A stretch of 64,000 nucleotides of DNA from Ridgeia piscesae. Lineage: Eukaryota > Annelida > Polychaeta > Sabellida > Siboglinidae. Under the pieces are notes generated by a model, which was given only the letters and a program-made list of their open reading frames with translations, did not search any database and was not told the DNA's origin. The position numbers and the translations under genes were made by a program. The stretch covers positions 230,001 to 294,000 of the forward strand of contig JAODUO010000551.1 in NCBI GenBank assembly GCA_025642075.2, in the 5' to 3' direction. Shown here piece by piece: positions 10,479 to 21,352 of this stretch (positions are counted from its first letter, which is position 1; every line of letters starts with the position of its first letter).

Positions 10479-10813
10479 TCTAACTGTGACATTCTACGTT
10501 TTCATGAGAAACATTTCTAACTGATAAACATTTTCATACTCAGATGCTCCAACATCACGAATCATTTTGTTTGCAAACGTTGTCTGTAACAACTCACAGT
10601 GCACTAATGATAAACTCATTGCATTGCTATTTACACATTTCTGTCTTTTAACAAGGAAGTCTTGACAAGATGCTACAGACTAACAGAATGGTAACATGAT
10701 GTAATAAAATTTAATAAAATTTACACATAAGGAAGGACCCTGCAGTTTATATAAATAAAATTTAGTCGCCAAGTTTTAAACACAAATCACCCAGTAAAGG
10801 GTAATCACCCTAC

Positions 10814-10908
10814 CGCATCATTGTTGTCACTTCCTGCGTCCCATGAGATCTCAGCCCGTGTCGCGCTGCAGCTAGTCAGAGTGACGCTGGTTGGAGGGTC
10901 TGGTCGGT
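10814..10908 (-). CDS. Nrg: Neuroglian/L1CAM exon 13: FN3-1, first part
   Basis: Residues 607-638. Acceptor GTGCTTCGCTGCAG (10909), donor GCG|GTAGGG (10813), phase 1 in, phase 0 out. The peptide is DRPDPPTSVTLTSCSATRAE then ISWDAGSDNNDA. P-D-P-P marks the FN3 start and ISW carries the conserved strand B tryptophan. The intron after the B-C turn in phase 0 recurs at the same place in the later FN3 domains of this gene. Confidence 0.92.
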
Positions 10909-11873
10909 CTGCAGCGAAGCACAAACATGGTCAACTTGTGCATATGACTCTGGATACATTATAAAACCAGAGAGCAACATCTGTGTGAACTGTGCCACAT
11001 ACAAAGATATGTTGATAAATTATTTTGAATTTTTCTGATTTATAAAACTCAATTTGATCCAGTTTTATTTGACATTAGACTTAACCCCACTCCATGTAAA
11101 ACGTAATGTATATGCTTGGATTAAGTTGACAAAAAACAATGACTAGTTACCAATTTTCAAATAATATTTTCAAATAATTTTGCTTTAATACGTTATCATA
11201 ATTTTCTATTCTTTCTTGAGGTCCTTCAAATTTTACTTCTTTGTATGACTTGAAACATTAACATTTGCTAATTATACATTGATCACTCTTACCTTTAAAT
11301 ATAATTTGCTAGTTTTAACCTACTTTGCATTTACTACTATTATCTGCAGTGAAACTGTGACATAAAAATAATTTGTTATTTTACTATTCTTTGTCCTAAC
11401 ATAGAAGTATTTTCTAAAATGTATTTCTATATTTTATTCCTTCCCGTGTTCTTTGAGATTTGCTAAGGAAATTGTGCTACTGTCTAGACTACAAATATTA
11501 TTATAAAATGGTGTTTCTCTGTCTGTCTATATGTGTGTGGATCCACATCTCCATCAGTTTTGCATGTATTGAGCTGAAATTATGCACATGACATAGCTGG
11601 TATGGTTCCTACATTTAGATTTCTTCAAAATTCATCCGGGGGTTGGAGAAATGAGGGGATCAATATTTCAAAAGGCTGTGCCAAACGCCAGCATTTCGTT
11701 GCGTGAGCACACGACCTATTTACGGGACACACTGATACAATGTAACACAATTTTCAAAAATGTTAACTTCGGTGACCGGGCTTGTCCTTCTCCCCAAGTA
11801 TCGCTGGTTAACTTATCTCATTATCACTACATAATACTCAAAACAACTGAACCGTGACGAAGAGAAGACTCAC
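10909..11873 (-). other. Nrg: Intron 12
   Basis: AT-rich intron. From about 11510 to 11830 the sequence is more complex (GGATCCACATCTCCATCAG region) and may be a dispersed repeat; I found no second copy in the window. Confidence 0.5.
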
Positions 11874-12167
11874 CTTTGACTGTCAGTTGGACGGTGAATT
11901 CATCTGAATCGAGTCCATTGCTCGCAACACAGGTATATGCGCCAGTGTCGCTTACTGTTGCCTGGGAGATGGTCAGAGAGTTGTCGGCCATGTTCTTCGA
12001 GATTCGCCCCTCCTGCTCGTAGTCGATCACCTGACTGTTTCTCTTCCACTCAATCCGGAGTTTCGACTGTTCTGCGCGATCCGTGGTGGCTTGACAGTTG
12101 AATTCGACTTTGGCCGTTGCGTTCACCTCTTTGTCTTTTAGTATGCCCGGCACTATCTGTGTCGCTT
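11874..12167 (-). CDS. Nrg: Neuroglian/L1CAM exon 12: complete Ig6
   Basis: Residues 509-607; the only Ig domain in one exon. Acceptor GTTTCCCTTCCAG (12168), donor AAAG|GTGAGT (11873), phase 1 in and out. Key pieces are EVNATAKVEFNCQATT, KLRIEWKRNSQVIDYE, MADNSLTISQATVSDTGAY and TCVASNGLDSDE. The FxC, IEW, DNSLTI and DTGAYTCVA motifs match neuroglian Ig6, which also directly precedes the first FN3 domain. Confidence 0.95.
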
Positions 12168-12583
12168 CTGGAAGGGAAACACATTATTTCTTATTACCAA
12201 ATGTTTTATTAATTTAGTATTTAAAAAATCTGTTAATGTCACACACACTGGCTGCATTGGAAACATAACATAATAACTCAACAGTGCTATTTATGTGTCT
12301 TCAATGATAATATTCTAATAAGCTGGTGGCAGAATATTCTTGATTGTAATTCGCTGCTAACGGTTACAAATGAAGAGGCTCATCACAACAGATTTTCAAT
12401 TGATTGGTCTTTTTACAGATTTCACTGCCAACTTACCTTTCCCCTGACATTTTCGTCTACTTTCAACAGATAAATTGACTGTGAAATAAATTAAACTCAA
12501 TTAATGGTTAATTTATGTTAACTTTTTAGAGGGGTGAGCCAAAAACGATGCTTTCAGTTTCCCTCTAATATGAATGTGCTCAC
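12168..12583 (-). other. Nrg: Intron 11
   Basis: 416-nt AT-rich GT-AG intron; nothing beyond splice signals seen. Confidence 0.8.
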
Positions 12584-12674
12584 CTCTGACAATCAGCTCG
12601 CCATGGGCTTCGATTTCACCAAACTTGTTCCTTGCGTGACATTTGTACATGCCCTTGTCCTCTGCTACGACTCC
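12584..12674 (-). CDS. Nrg: Neuroglian/L1CAM exon 11: Ig5, last part
   Basis: Residues 479-509. Acceptor TGTCATGTTACAG (12675), donor AGAG|GTGAGC (12583), phase 0 in, phase 1 out. The short exon encodes GVVAEDKGMYKCHARNKFGE and IEAHGELIVR: the D-K-G-x-Y-x-C motif and strand G of Ig5. Its acceptor directly abuts the 40-bp minisatellite of intron 10, which begins about 6 bp away, so the branch point and pyrimidine tract must lie in or at the edge of that repeat. Confidence 0.93.
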
Positions 12675-12680
12675 CTGTAA

Positions 12681-13228
12681 CATGACATCACAGTGTCACT
12701 GACTGCTGACATGACATAATTTCAGACATCATCGAAATGTCACTGCTGACATGACGTATGCTCAGACATCATCAAAGTGTCACTGCTAACATGACGTATA
12801 TGCTCAGACATCATCAAAATGTCACTGCTGACATGACGTATGCTCAGACATTATCAAAGTGTCACTGCTGACATGACGTATGCTCAGACATAATCAAAGT
12901 GTCACTGTTGACATGACGTATGCTCAGACATCATCAAAGTGTCACTGCTGACATGACATATGCTCGGACATCATCAAAATGTCACTGCTGACATGACGTA
13001 TGCTCAGACATCATCAAAGTGTCACTGCTGACATGACTTATGCTCGGACATCATCAAAGTGTCACTGCTGACATGACGTATGCTCAGACATCATCAAAGT
13101 GTCACTGTTGACATGACGTATGCTCAGACATCATCAAAGCGTCACTGCTGACATGACATATGCTCAGACATCATCAAAGTGTCACTGCTGACATGACGTA
13201 TGCTCAGACATCATCAAAGTGTCACTGC
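12681..13228. repeat. 40-bp minisatellite, about 14 copies, abutting the exon 11 acceptor
   Basis: Unit on the plus strand: CATGACGTATGCTCAGACAT then CATCAAAGTGTCACTGCTGA. Copies differ by a few substitutions (GACGTA/GACATA, CTCAG/CTCGG). It starts 6-7 bp from exon 11 and fills about two thirds of intron 10 (12675-13505). Each unit carries a CRE-like TGACGTA. Confidence 0.97.
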
Positions 13229-13505
13229 GGTTCAACATATCATGTCGTACTATATTGTGTGACCATTCTGAAAGTCTTCATAAATTAACATCATCAATAT
13301 AATTCAGGCAGAAATTAATCGGAAGTTTTTCTTATAATACATTAAATATAAGTGCCACATCAGCAATCCTCCATCAGCTCCCTCCGCAACATAGGGAACT
13401 TGTCGTGTGCAAATTGTGTGAAACATCTGAGAAACAGTTTCAAAACTAGACATCATTGTCCCCCATTGGCAGCGGCCACAGCAGGGAACAATTCTTGTTT
13501 CTGAC

Positions 13506-13690
13506 CTTAATCTTCAGGTCTCCGTTCTTCTTCACATGGATCCTATGCACGTCGTCGATCGGTTTGCCGTCTTTCGTCCACGTGATGACAGGTTTTGGGG
13601 CCCCAAATGTGCGACATTTCAGAGAAACCTCCTGTTTCTGAGCAGCCTTCTTGACTGACTCTGGGCCCTGAATGAAGCTGGGTGGTTCAG
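13506..13690 (-). CDS. Nrg: Neuroglian/L1CAM exon 10: Ig5, first part
   Basis: Residues 417-478. Acceptor CTTTGTTGTCAG (13691), donor AAG|GTCAGA (13505), phase 1 in, phase 0 out. The peptide is AEPPSFIQGPESVKKAAQKQ, EVSLKCRTFGAPKPVITWTK and DGKPIDDVHRIHVKKNGDLK. It has the first cysteine, G-x-P-x-P and W-x-K-D-G. The switch to phase 0 inside Ig5 before strand F is matched exactly by exon 11. Confidence 0.94.
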
Positions 13691-14582
13691 CTGACAACAA
13701 AGGGGTAATGATTACTAAGGATGGGGTAACATGAGGGTATAAGAATGAACGGAAAAAGTCTCCCTTCTACATCTCAATGGAAGATGTGCTTGCAATTGTA
13801 CAACTAACTCTGAATCCATTTAAAAGCGTTTTATTATATATCAAGTTTATGTTTAAGAACCCATTAGTGTAGTAGCCCATACTTGGGACATGGGGGTAAA
13901 GTAACATGACTGACTGGCCAGACGGAAACTTCTGTTGCTCCTGAAGTGGTAAACAGGAGATGGTAACATTCACAGTTTTGGGGGCCGTGAGGAATCATTA
14001 GAATGATTCAGTCAAATATAAATTTCTCTTGCATAGTAACCTAATACGTTTTTATGAAAAATTAGAGAAAACGATATCTGATATATGGCATCTAACAGCA
14101 GGAGACGGACACCGCACGATGGATACTGAGTGGTGGGGTAAGTCTGCCGTGCCGTCAGCCCAAAGAACTAAGCATCCCAAAGGACCAAGACCTGCCCTAG
14201 TAGGCCTGTACTATTTTGTCGTTTATGTTCATTCATTATATCCAGCACGTTTAACACACTTTGTAGATATACCTTATATTAAAAACCGTTGAAGGCTAAG
14301 AGAAGTCAAAGATGAACTGAAAAGAAATAAACAGCACACGTGTGCCTAAAGAGCGCAATTACGTCACAGGCTTGGGTTGCATATCACCGCCCCCTAGTGA
14401 TCATGTAGGTTCCCCATTTCTTCCACTGTAAATAACTAAAAACTAGATTTTTATTCAAATTTTTTAATACTCTTAAGGAAACAAACAAAGATAAAATAGG
14501 TGGGAGAACCTTGGCGCCAGGGAGGAAATGCACTTACACAGCTCAAAAGTAAGCACATTAATGTATAGATGAGGCTACTTAC
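13691..14582 (-). other. Nrg: Intron 9
   Basis: 892-nt intron. An 87-codon plus-strand ORF (14029-14292) shows no recognisable domain. No repeat recognised. Confidence 0.6.
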
Positions 14583-14726
14583 CGAGCACGTTGAGGAAGG
14601 CATTGGCGAAGATGTAGCCGTGTTTATTTGTCGCGTTACACTGCAGCACTTGGGCGTCGGTCTTCGTCAGGTTGTGGTAGGTGACACTGTGCTCAGTGAC
14701 TGTGCGACGGGGGTCTGGCGGCATAT
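14583..14726 (-). CDS. Nrg: Neuroglian/L1CAM exon 9: Ig4, second half
   Basis: Residues 369-417. Acceptor TTGCTGTCACCAG (14727), donor CTCG|GTAAGT (14582), phase 1 in and out. The peptide is DMPPDPRRTVTEHSVTYHNL, TKTDAQVLQCNATNKHGYIF and ANAFLNVLG. It contains sequons NLT and NAT. The pattern RRTVT...CNATN-x-x-GY matches neuroglian Ig4 closely (family knowledge). Three copies of an 11-bp direct repeat begin 18 bp upstream of the acceptor. Confidence 0.94.
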
Positions 14727-14744
14727 CTGGTGACAGCAAGTGAC

Positions 14745-14777
14745 ATGTCAGTGTCATGTCAGTGTCATGTCAGTGTC
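14745..14777. repeat. 11-bp x3 direct repeat near the exon 9 acceptor
   Basis: Three tandem ATGTCAGTGTC copies, 18 bp from the exon 9 splice acceptor. Confidence 0.95.
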
Positions 14778-14850
14778 ACCATACAAGGAGTTTTCAGAAG
14801 AAGAAAATCTGATGATGCAGTTTTCTAGTATATAACTTAGTTTAAGATAT

Positions 14851-15770
14851 GGGTTGAGATGAGGGTGGTGGGAAAGAGTTGGGAAAAAGGGTGGTGGGAA
14901 AGAATTGGGAATAAGGGTGGTGTAAAAGAGTTGGGAATGAGGGTGGTGGGAAAAGGTTGAGAATAAGGGTGGTGGGAAAGAGTGAGAATGAGGGTGGTGG
15001 GAAAGAGTTGGGAATGAGGGTGGTGGGAAAGAGTTGAGAATGAGGGTGGTGGGAAATGGTTGAACATGAGGGTGATGAGAAAGACTTGGAAATGAGGGTG
15101 GTGGGAAAGGGTTGAGAATGGGGGTGGTGGGAAAGATTGGGAATGAGGGTGGTGGGAAATAGTTGGGAATGAGGGTGGTGGGAAAGATTGGGAATGAGGG
15201 TGGTGGGAAATAGTTGGGAATGAGGGTGGTGCGAAAGAGTGAGAATGAGGGTGGTGGGAAAGAGTTGAGAATGAGGGTGGTGGGAAGGATTGGGAATGAG
15301 GGTTGTGGGAATTAGTTGGGAATTAGGGTGGTGGGAATTACTTGAGAATGAGGGCGGCGTGAAAGAGTTGAGAATGAGGGTAGCGGGAAAGGGTTGGAAA
15401 TGAGGGTGCTTGCAAAGGGTTGGGAATGAGGGTGGTGGGAAAGGGTTGGGAATGAGGGTGGTGGGAAAGGGTTGGCAATGAGGGTGGTGGGAAAGGGTTG
15501 GGAACGAGGGTGGTGGGAAAGAGTTGGGAATGAGGGTGGTGGGAAAGAGTTGGGAATGAGGGTGGTGGGAAAGGGTTGGGAATGAGGGTGGTGGGAAAGG
15601 GTTGAGAATAAGGTGGGTGGGAAAGGGTTGGGATAAGGATTGTGGGAAACGTTTGAGATTGCAGGTGGCAGGAAAGTGTTGCAAATGAAGGCAACCAGAA
15701 AGGGTTGGGATGGGGTGGCAGGAAAGGATGAGGATGAGGGTGGTGAGAAGGGGTTGTGATGAGGGTGGTG
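14851..15770. repeat. 27-bp GA/TG-rich minisatellite, about 34 copies, abutting the exon 8 donor
   Basis: Unit on the plus strand: GGGAAAGAGTTGGGAATGAG then GGTGGTG. It ends 9 bp from exon 8 and fills most of intron 8 (14727-15779). In minus orientation it is open in the exon 8 frame and encodes repeats of PFPTTLIPN type. It is unrelated in sequence to the 27-bp array of intron 18. Confidence 0.97.
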
Positions 15771-15779
15771 TTACCGCAC

Positions 15780-15911
15780 CTTCAATGGGGACCCCATTGA
15801 TGGACCACTTGATTTCGGGGTTGGGCACGCCCCCTGCTTTGCAGTGGAACCTTGCGTCTTCCTCCTCCGATGAGTTCACATCCTCTGGAGCGTCCATCCA
15901 AAATGGCATCG
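15780..15911 (-). CDS. Nrg: Neuroglian/L1CAM exon 8: Ig4, first half
   Basis: Residues 325-369. Acceptor TTGTGTTGCAG (15912), donor GAAG|GTGCGG (15779), phase 1 in and out. The peptide is MPFWMDAPEDVNSSEEEDAR, FHCKAGGVPNPEIKWSINGV and PIE. The first cysteine, G-x-P-x-P and the tryptophan are all present. The reading frame runs on past the donor through the 27-bp GA-rich minisatellite to a stop near 14842, because 27 is divisible by three. Retention of intron 8 would therefore add a long Pro/Ser/Thr/His-rich tail rather than an immediate stop. Confidence 0.94.
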
Positions 15912-16322
15912 CTGCAACACAATAAAATTACCGTCGTTTCAGGTTAAACTCCGACATCCACAATTACGTATAATTGCAATTACACACACAAAATAACAGA
16001 CTGAATATTATGCATTAAAATAGTAAGTTTTAAACTGTGCAAATAAATAACACAGACATATTTATGTTAATGAGTTAAAATAAATAATAAATAATCAACA
16101 TAAACAAGATTTGGATAAGTATGGATTAAGAATAAAAATACTATTTCATCCTTGATAGACGAGTTTTGAACACAATAAAGTAATTATTTATATGTTAATT
16201 AAATGATGAAATGCTTTTAAAATTACCAACAAATGTACCTGAATCTCTTAAAAATACATGTGTATGGTCCGATGTGATAATAAAAGATCCCTCACTTGAG
16301 GCCTTGAAGTGGGAGTACTTAC
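15912..16322 (-). other. Nrg: Intron 7
   Basis: 411-nt AT-rich GT-AG intron; nothing else seen. Confidence 0.8.
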
Positions 16323-16510
16323 ATTCAACGCGGACAACGAACTCTTTGCGCAGTGGATCAGCAAGTCCAGGCTGGGAGGCGGAGCACTCATATCTGCCTA
16401 TGTCGTTCTCGTCAATTTTTGTGATGATAATCTCCTGACCAAAGCTGGTGTGGTTTACCTTTGGTGGCATAGGGGCATCCAGTCTACGCCACTTCACGGT
16501 CGGGGTAGGG
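16323..16510 (-). CDS. Nrg: Neuroglian/L1CAM exon 7: Ig3, remainder
   Basis: Residues 262-325. Acceptor CGTGGTGTGTAG (16511), donor GAAT|GTAAGT (16322), phase 2 in, phase 1 out. The peptide is PTPTVKWRRLDAPMPPK, then VNHTSFGQEIIITKIDEND and IGRYECSASQPG, with the Ig tryptophan, the D-x-G-x-Y-x-C motif and an NHT glycosylation sequon. It ends FVVRVE, the strand G that leads directly into Ig4 as in neuroglian. Confidence 0.94.
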
Positions 16511-16519
16511 CTACACACC

Positions 16520-16885
16520 ACGTAGGGTAAATCGGGTTACAGCAATGCTCATGGTTTAGGATAAATTGGGACAGTGGCTATAAGATATAGGGCAGGTAAA
16601 GAGGTGGATAAAGGTGACATAAGGTAAACAACTTTATAAATGATTTGGGTAAGTTGTTTTTTGTACAGATGTAGGGTGAAGTGAGATAGGGTATAAGGTA
16701 AGCTGAGTAATGCGACATTACATACTTCAGGGTCTCACCATAGGACATAAGATCAATTGGGTTATATGGATTAGTGTTACTTTGGATACGGCTACATATG
16801 TGATATCGGGTAAACTGGGTAAGACTACATACCTGAGATATTGTAAACTCGAGTAGAGCAACATAGATGTCACAGGGTAAAACTG
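16520..16885. repeat. Degenerate GGGTAAA-type tandem repeat next to the exon 7 acceptor
   Basis: Recurrent but imperfect words (GGGTAAA, AACTGGGTAA, GGTAAAC, ACTACATA-CTGAGATA) suggest an old, decayed minisatellite with a period of about 25-35 bp starting about 10 bp from exon 7. I cannot define a clean unit by eye. Confidence 0.4.
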
Positions 16886-17029
16886 CATATGGATACATCG
16901 TGCATGACATATAGTAAGTGTACCATTAGGACACCTATGTATGTGACAATATTACATTCTAAAGTCATATTTATTTCATGTGACACACGTGGCATGAAAC
17001 TGTGTAAGCATCCAGCACATACGAATGCT

Positions 17030-17260
17030 TTATGGGTCACACTTTATGGCCAGAAGGAGAAAGTAGTCGAAATGAGAATGAGGTGGCTAGGACTTGTGTA
17101 AGGAGTGACCAGACTGCTAAAAAGAGCAGGGAAGAGGTGGGAGCAGGAAGAACAGGAAGACTGAGGCTGAAATGGGAAGACAGCGTGAAACAAGACCTGG
17201 GGAGGGCCATAAATGGGTGACGACTGCGGAAGAAATAGGGACATGGAAGGAACTGACAAT
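17030..17260 (+). pseudogene. Decayed LINE reverse-transcriptase C-terminal fragment (intron 6)
   Basis: One frame gives KVVEMRMRWLGLV followed by a stop; the next frame continues RSDQTAKKSREEVGAGRTGR then LRLKWEDSVKQDLGRAING and another stop. R-x-RWLG-x-V, followed by a basic segment, GR-x-R-x-KW-x-D and a VK-x-DL motif, is the usual C-terminal end of non-LTR retrotransposon polymerases. There is one frame shift and at least two stops. It is 5'-truncated, as LINE copies usually are. The family is not identifiable. Confidence 0.6.
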
Positions 17261-17367
17261 AAGATCAGAACAGACAACAAAGTGGCTTGGACACCAACTC
17301 CACGAGGGACAAGGGGAAGTAAACCTTTATGACAGACAGGAATTATATAGAAACACGGCACACTTAC

Positions 17368-17470
17368 TATCCAGCAAAGATGCACTTGAGGTGGAGATTT
17401 TCACCCTTAATGGCGACTGTCATTGCCTGTGACGTCCACATCACACTTGGACGCATTGTTTGTGGAGGTT
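17368..17470 (-). CDS. Nrg: Neuroglian/L1CAM exon 6: Ig3, first part
   Basis: Residues 228-262. Acceptor TTCCACTACAG (17471), donor GGATA|GTAAGTG (17367), phase 1 in, phase 2 out. The peptide is EPPQTMRPSVMW, TSQAMTVAIKGE, then NLHLKCIFAGY with the first Ig3 cysteine. The LKC-x-F-x-GYPTP pattern completed in exon 7 is the usual start of L1-family Ig3. It is the shared downstream partner of exons 5a and 5b. A 39-bp direct duplication lies 30 bp upstream of its acceptor. Confidence 0.92.
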
Positions 17471-17499
17471 CTGTAGTGGAACACGCAATAACTCATAGC

Positions 17500-17577
17500 A
17501 TTTCACTCCTGTAAGTCTGGCTCTATGTTCTATCTATCATTTCACTCCTGTAAGTCTGGCTCTATGTTCTATCTATC
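17500..17577. repeat. 39-bp direct duplication in intron 5
   Basis: Two essentially identical copies (17500-17538, 17539-17577) starting ATTTCACTCCTGTAAGTCTG, 30 bp upstream of exon 6 in coding orientation. Identity implies a recent duplication. Confidence 0.95.
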
Positions 17578-20500
17578 ACCAGGCAAAAAATAAACAAAAT
17601 AGTGAAATGCATTAATAATTTGTGACAAGGATATAAAAATATCTATCTACATTGCATTTCTGATGCATGGTGTTTTGTATAAAGGTCGGTGATATGGTGC
17701 CAAAGTTATCAGTGTAGTCAATTTTGTATTTATTCAGCAAACCAAAAACCAATGCATACAGTAACATTATAAAATCAGTCCAGAAAACGAAACCAGTTTT
17801 TTTTTAATATCTGAAACTGTAAAAAATACAGCTGTGACAATAATTAATTTATTTGCAATCATGAGATTGAATAAATCAAAACAAATTAAATTAACTTAAC
17901 CTGGGATTTCGCTGTTGTTGGAATTTTATCAACAGAATGAAAGTGTTAGTTTACATAACACTTTAATGACAAGACACCTTTATACAGAAAACCGTTAATA
18001 GGGACATTGTCCTTCCAAACAGATGCGACTTTCTATGAGCAAAGCAAAAAGAAGACATATCATGTCCTTCAACAATGACAGCTCTGCCCAAGGGGATCCA
18101 TGGGTCAGATTGTGTAAAATTGTATTTTAAAATTATTAATTCAAAACTTTTAATGTAGAGCAAACACTTTTTGTTATAACAAAAAATTCCATCTACTCAT
18201 TTGACAATTACATACAGCTGGGAATACATAAGAAAACTGGGTAAGTAGCATGTCTAGCGTGTCTATCTGAAGACTTCATGTAAATCTGACCTCGGAAATC
18301 ATCCCGCAAATTCGAGGGCAGAGCAGCAAATATTTACACGATATATACATTCCAAAAATACCGACACCACAGACAAAACTACGTGACATAAATCCGCGTC
18401 AAACCAAAACTCCAATGCTTGATATATCTTGTCCCAACGCCATGTGTTAATTTTACTTGATTTCGAATCCGACATCACAACAGTCGAAAATTTTTCAATA
18501 TTAATTTTGACTAGCAAATTTTTAAAAAGCAAAACAATACATACTGTTTTCGTTAAGCCACACAAACTTCAAACAATTATAATTGATTTATATCCAACAA
18601 CTATAATTACAAACTGTTTCAAGACATATAAGAAATGTGCAAACATAAATAAATCTATATCCCCATCTATATTTGTATTAGATCCATGCACGAGTGATGC
18701 TTTTAATAAGTTTTACTTTCTCCTAATGTTTGTGGACATGCACCACATGCACTACCGTTGTAAATTTCTGTTTTGTTTTGACGCAGGATTTGGACATAAT
18801 GCAAACGTAGCAACACAGGACAACGTTATGAACGACAAGCACAATGTGAACATACAGTCTCCCAGGTCTAACACAGTTACATAAGCAATCAAATACAATG
18901 ACGTCCACAATAACTCACATCCTCAGCTCACACATATTTTCCAATGTGGGCTACTAAAATATACCATCAAATATTTCCTTTTTATTATAAATTTGGCAAG
19001 CTTTTTTTTATTAATCTTCCGTTTTCAATTTAGTCAGATAATGTTACTTTTAAGATTATTTTATTCAAACATGCAATTTCTATCTTATTTACAATTTTTA
19101 TCATCAAATCAAAGTCTTTCTTCCAGTCACACAATCTTAAATTTAATTCAGTCATTAATTAGTTTATTTTTCATTACTTTTCTTTACTTATTACTAATAC
19201 TGTTACAATGGCAGCACCTCGTGAATCTATGTGGTTGTTTTGTCAAAAATATTTATTACTTTGGTACTTTCTTACGGTTCTGTTTGCAACAAAACCATCT
19301 TCCTGGCCCCGTCCCAATGTCAGTATGTACAGACTAAGCAGCATTGATTATGTTGGTTTGCATAAAGGGTGAAGCAGAAATGTACAAGAACCGCATAGCA
19401 AGACTTAGTGAATTATGGCAGTTTACTGAGTACTGCATCACTAAAACGCTGCATTAACATGTTGTCATTATTTTGTAACAATAAGCTTACATGATGAAAG
19501 CATTCTTGTCAAAATTTAGTTAAGTTGTTTAGTGTGTCAATTTGCAGAAATCATTGTTTTACATTATAAGACTGCATAATGGTTTTTGGAGGAATTATGC
19601 AATTAAAACATTCATGATTATTTAAAGTCTCCGCGTATAAAACGTCAGATATAAAATTGTAACTGCCAGTGAACTAGACACAATTTGTTATGCATAAATG
19701 TGAATATTTCATTGAATGTGAGCTAAAGTGAAAAGTCTATCTTTGTTGCATTAACCCCCGATTCCCACCTCTGGGAGACACATGGAAGGGAATGAACATG
19801 CAGCTGGTTTCCAGCAGCACAAGGGTTAATGTATCCCACTTACTTACCACTGTGATGAGTATTTGCTTGTGTCCCAAGTTCTACGTACCGATAGCTGAGG
19901 TCTTCCTTCCTTAGTGCCTTTCATGCAAGGTTAATCACACTTCTGGTGGTGGAGGGTGGGGGTGGGGGTAGGGGGAGGGTTTGTTACTTGTTAGTGTAGT
20001 AGTTTGAGTTTTTTCACGGTCATCTTATTGGGGATGAAATATTGTGATTCGATTTAACCCGTCAGTTAAAAATAAAGACGAAACATCTGTGTCACTGTCA
20101 CAGAACACAATGCACACAGGAAAGCAAATGATTAAGAAACCAATGTAAATACGACTACAGTACACGTAAGCCAGCAGAAGTACCAATGAGACCAAGAAAG
20201 GACCATGCTTAAACATCTATGTTTGTGAATTCTAAATGCAACAAGCCATGTTGGTTTTCTCTGCGAAGCGGCTATATACTAGAACTAGACGCACATCGTG
20301 TTGATATTTAATCAAAACTGGAAACGTTATCCACTTTTGACAAAAATCCATCGGTACATTCCAGGTTTGTTGACAGTAAGTTGTTAGTCTGTGTCGGACA
20401 TTGACCAGCACAGTTAATTCAACATCTTCACTATAGCAATTGTACACTTCATGGACTTTTTAATCATCCCAAGCAACCTAACCAATACCTTGAATGTTAA

Positions 20501-20818
20501 CCAGTAACAAACCATCGGAAGGATATAAGTATATGTTAACCCAGCTTATGCAAATTTAACATAGCTAAGATAAGGAATCAATGGTATGTAAAGACATTGC
20601 GTCTATGAAATAGAATTTATACAAGAACATATGTGATGTTACTTGTATAATTTCCGACAGATAATCTGTTTTAATTGAAAGGATGAATAATGAAATAGGT
20701 CAATTATCTTTAGCATGACAACATTTTCGTTGAATTTACCCTGATTTGGGACGTACATTAGTCTCATGCCCTACTGTGGTATCTACAGGCGAGCTACGAA
20801 GGCGGGGTTGATACGTAC
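17578..20818 (-). other. Nrg: Intron 5 (between exon 5b and exon 6), remainder
   Basis: About 3.2 kb of AT-rich sequence. I looked for a third exon 5 variant (GNL-x-F-x-N followed by Y-x-C) on the minus strand and saw none. ORFs here are short and without recognisable domains. Confidence 0.6.
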
Positions 20819-20956
20819 CGGTCGGCGACTGCAGTGGGGCGATCTTCTGATCATAGCCCTGCACCATACTCCGCAGGTCGTTATTATTTGCTATACACAC
20901 GTACTTCTCGCCCCCGCGTGAATCATTGCTGACAATATTAGAAAAGTGCAGATTCC
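20819..20956 (-). CDS. Nrg: Neuroglian/L1CAM exon 5b: Ig2 second half, variant B (candidate mutually exclusive exon)
   Basis: 138 nt, phase 1 in and out. Acceptor CTTTACCTCCCCAG (20957), donor ACCG|GTACGT (20818). The peptide runs GNLHFSNIVSNDSRGGEKYV then CIANNNDLRS and ends KIAPLQSPT. It keeps the glycine-asparagine-leucine start, the YVCI cysteine motif, NN, LRS and the KI-x-P end seen in exon 5a, but differs mainly in the middle loop (residues 8-18 of the exon). Open frame, intact sites and conserved structural residues argue that it is functional, not a decayed duplicate. Joined to exon 6 it reads SPT-E-PPQ, in frame. Confidence 0.88.
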
Positions 20957-21352
20957 CTGGGGAGGTAAAGGACAAGAGCGTTCACACATGGAGTTAGCCA
21001 ACACATGTTTGCCGATCGCTGGGCATTGCAACGAACACCAGGGGGCGCTGGTAACACGTTCAGGTGTCAAAGTCAACCACTGCTTCATCCGCATCTTTTT
21101 GCGCTTTTTGTTTCCTTAGAAATTAATTTTCGAATTACCATCTTTTTTGCATCTTTCACAACAGAAAATTACTAAAACAGCCATGGAATAAACTGCCGAA
21201 AATCCAACTAAAATACAACAGACTTTGACACCGTGACTTTGAAAGCGCCATCTGGTGGGGGTTGCCAGTGATCGATGCCGATTCGACATTTGCATCACAA
21301 AACACAGCACACAGCAACCTCGCCCAGCGAGACGGTGGCGGTCAATTGGTAC
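20957..21352 (-). other. Nrg: Intron separating alternative exons 5a and 5b
   Basis: 396-nt spacer with a normal 5' GTACCA and 3' CTTTACCTCCCCAG. It is long enough for splicing, so exclusion of double inclusion cannot rest on steric limits alone. Confidence 0.8.

Noticed and set aside
12681..13228. CRISPR array (regular 40-bp repeats)
   Set aside because: No unique spacers: the whole unit repeats, and the context is a eukaryotic intron.
17578..20818. A third exon 5 variant in intron 5
   Set aside because: Searched the minus strand for the GNL-x-F-x-N and Y-x-C-I pattern with flanking splice sites; none seen.
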